Shown here: positions 6,184-6,372 of the stretch, piece by piece
How the letters are laid out: every line of letters starts with the position of its first letter
How positions within the stretch are numbered: position 1 is the first letter of the stretch
Notes under the pieces: model-generated
Databases searched by the model: none
Told to the model about the DNA's origin: nothing
Seen by the model: only the letters and a program-made list of their open reading frames with translations
Translations under genes and position numbers: made by a program
Origin: Opitutus sp. GAS368
GTDB lineage: Bacteria > Verrucomicrobiota > Verrucomicrobiia > Opitutales > Opitutaceae
Assembly: GCA_945861235.1 (NCBI GenBank)
Contig: CAMATV010000198.1
Coordinates: 1 to 6,372, forward strand
Length of the DNA: 6,372 nucleotides
Direction: 5' to 3'

Positions 6184-6229
6184 GGTAGGGATCGTTTTAC
6201 TGACACTTAGTTAACTGAAACGAACCGAA

Positions 6230-6256
6230 ATTATTTACATTCTTGAACTGGGTCAA
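6230..6256 (-). promoter_or_regulatory. Candidate promoter of the HU-like gene
   Basis: On the minus strand TTGACC (6251-6256) and AATAAT (6230-6235) lie 15 nt apart. The hexamers match sigma70 consensus at 5 of 6 (TTGACC) and 5 of 6 (AATAAT) positions, but the spacer is short. A start near 6223 would leave an approximately 40-nt 5' UTR. The region is the most AT-rich part of the window. Confidence 0.3.
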
Positions 6257-6263
6257 TGATTAT
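6234..6263 (+). promoter_or_regulatory. Candidate promoter of the UbiE/MenG-type gene
   Basis: TTTACA (6234-6239) and GATTAT (6258-6263) are 18 nt apart on the plus strand, matching consensus at 5 of 6 and 4 of 6 positions. A start near 6270 gives a UTR of about 45 nt. It overlaps the candidate HU promoter on the other strand, so the two genes may compete for polymerase. Confidence 0.28.
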
Positions 6264-6314
6264 GACAACCCGACCGCTGATGATTTTCCGGCGCTTTTAC
6301 CGACTGCTCTGACC

Positions 6315-6372
6315 ATGCCCGATCCCGTCGCGGTCAATTCTATGTTCGCGCGCATCGCAGCCCGCTACGACG
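6315..6372 (+). CDS. Ubiquinone/menaquinone methyltransferase, UbiE/MenG type (N-terminus only)
   Basis: Only 19 codons are in the window, cut by the right edge. They read MPDPVAVNSMFARIAARYD, and the V-x-x-MF-x-x-IA-x-x-YD pattern is the characteristic start of the UbiE/MenG/COQ5 family of SAM-dependent C-methyltransferases, which methylate demethylmenaquinone or the ubiquinone precursor. The SAM-binding motifs would lie beyond the window. No Shine-Dalgarno precedes ATG 6315 (CTCTGACC lies upstream). The assignment rests on this short motif, so it is probable, not certain. Confidence 0.72.
   Translation, partial: MPDPVAVNSMFARIAARYD

Noticed and set aside
1..6372. tRNA genes, CRISPR array, insertion sequences, phage attachment sites
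   Set aside because: No cloverleaf, spaced repeats, transposase frame or target-site duplication was found by eye.

Overview
The window looks like chromosomal DNA from a GC-rich bacterium of the PVC group, most likely Verrucomicrobiota (Opitutales-like). The main clue is the left-hand gene, a secreted haem-binding protein of the DUF1587/DUF1595/DUF1592 'planctomycete cytochrome' type, a family concentrated in Planctomycetes and Verrucomicrobia. Near-absence of extended Shine-Dalgarno sequences in front of the genes is also noticeable. The taxonomic call is inference; there is no rRNA in the window.

Layout from left to right. 1-1508 (minus, cut by the left edge): N-terminal two thirds or so of the secreted c-type cytochrome protein. 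1629-2897 (minus): dGTPase-like HD phosphohydrolase (dgt). 2898-3208: a gap holding a decayed fragment of an O6-alkylguanine-DNA alkyltransferase (MGMT/Ogt) on the plus strand, with the PCHRV active-site motif still readable, followed by a likely promoter. 3209-3613 (plus): cytidine deaminase (cdd), apparently with no 5' leader. 3610-4419/4422 (minus): membrane-anchored alpha/beta hydrolase, tail-to-tail with cdd and sharing 4 bp. 4419-5732 (minus): histidyl-tRNA synthetase (hisS), whose stop overlaps the hydrolase start. 5733-5865: structured hisS leader/intercistronic region. 5866-6183 (minus): HU/IHF-family DNA-binding protein. 6184-6314: divergent promoter region. 6315-6372 (plus, cut by the right edge): start of a UbiE/MenG-type quinone methyltransferase.

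Functional reading. HU, hisS and the hydrolase lie in one direction and may be co-transcribed, with the 133-nt gap before hisS as the natural control point. dgt and cdd, both nucleotide-pool enzymes, diverge from a region that once also encoded an alkylation-repair protein. Most genes are ordinary housekeeping functions. The parts that deserve a second look are non-coding or broken: the alkyltransferase relic, the hisS leader (an 11-bp hairpin displaying a consensus Shine-Dalgarno in its loop, followed by two mutually exclusive hairpins), the putative leaderless cdd promoter, and the G7 slippery tract exactly at the hisS stop codon. I found no clear evidence for a wholly new multi-gene system, CRISPR array, insertion sequence or tRNA.
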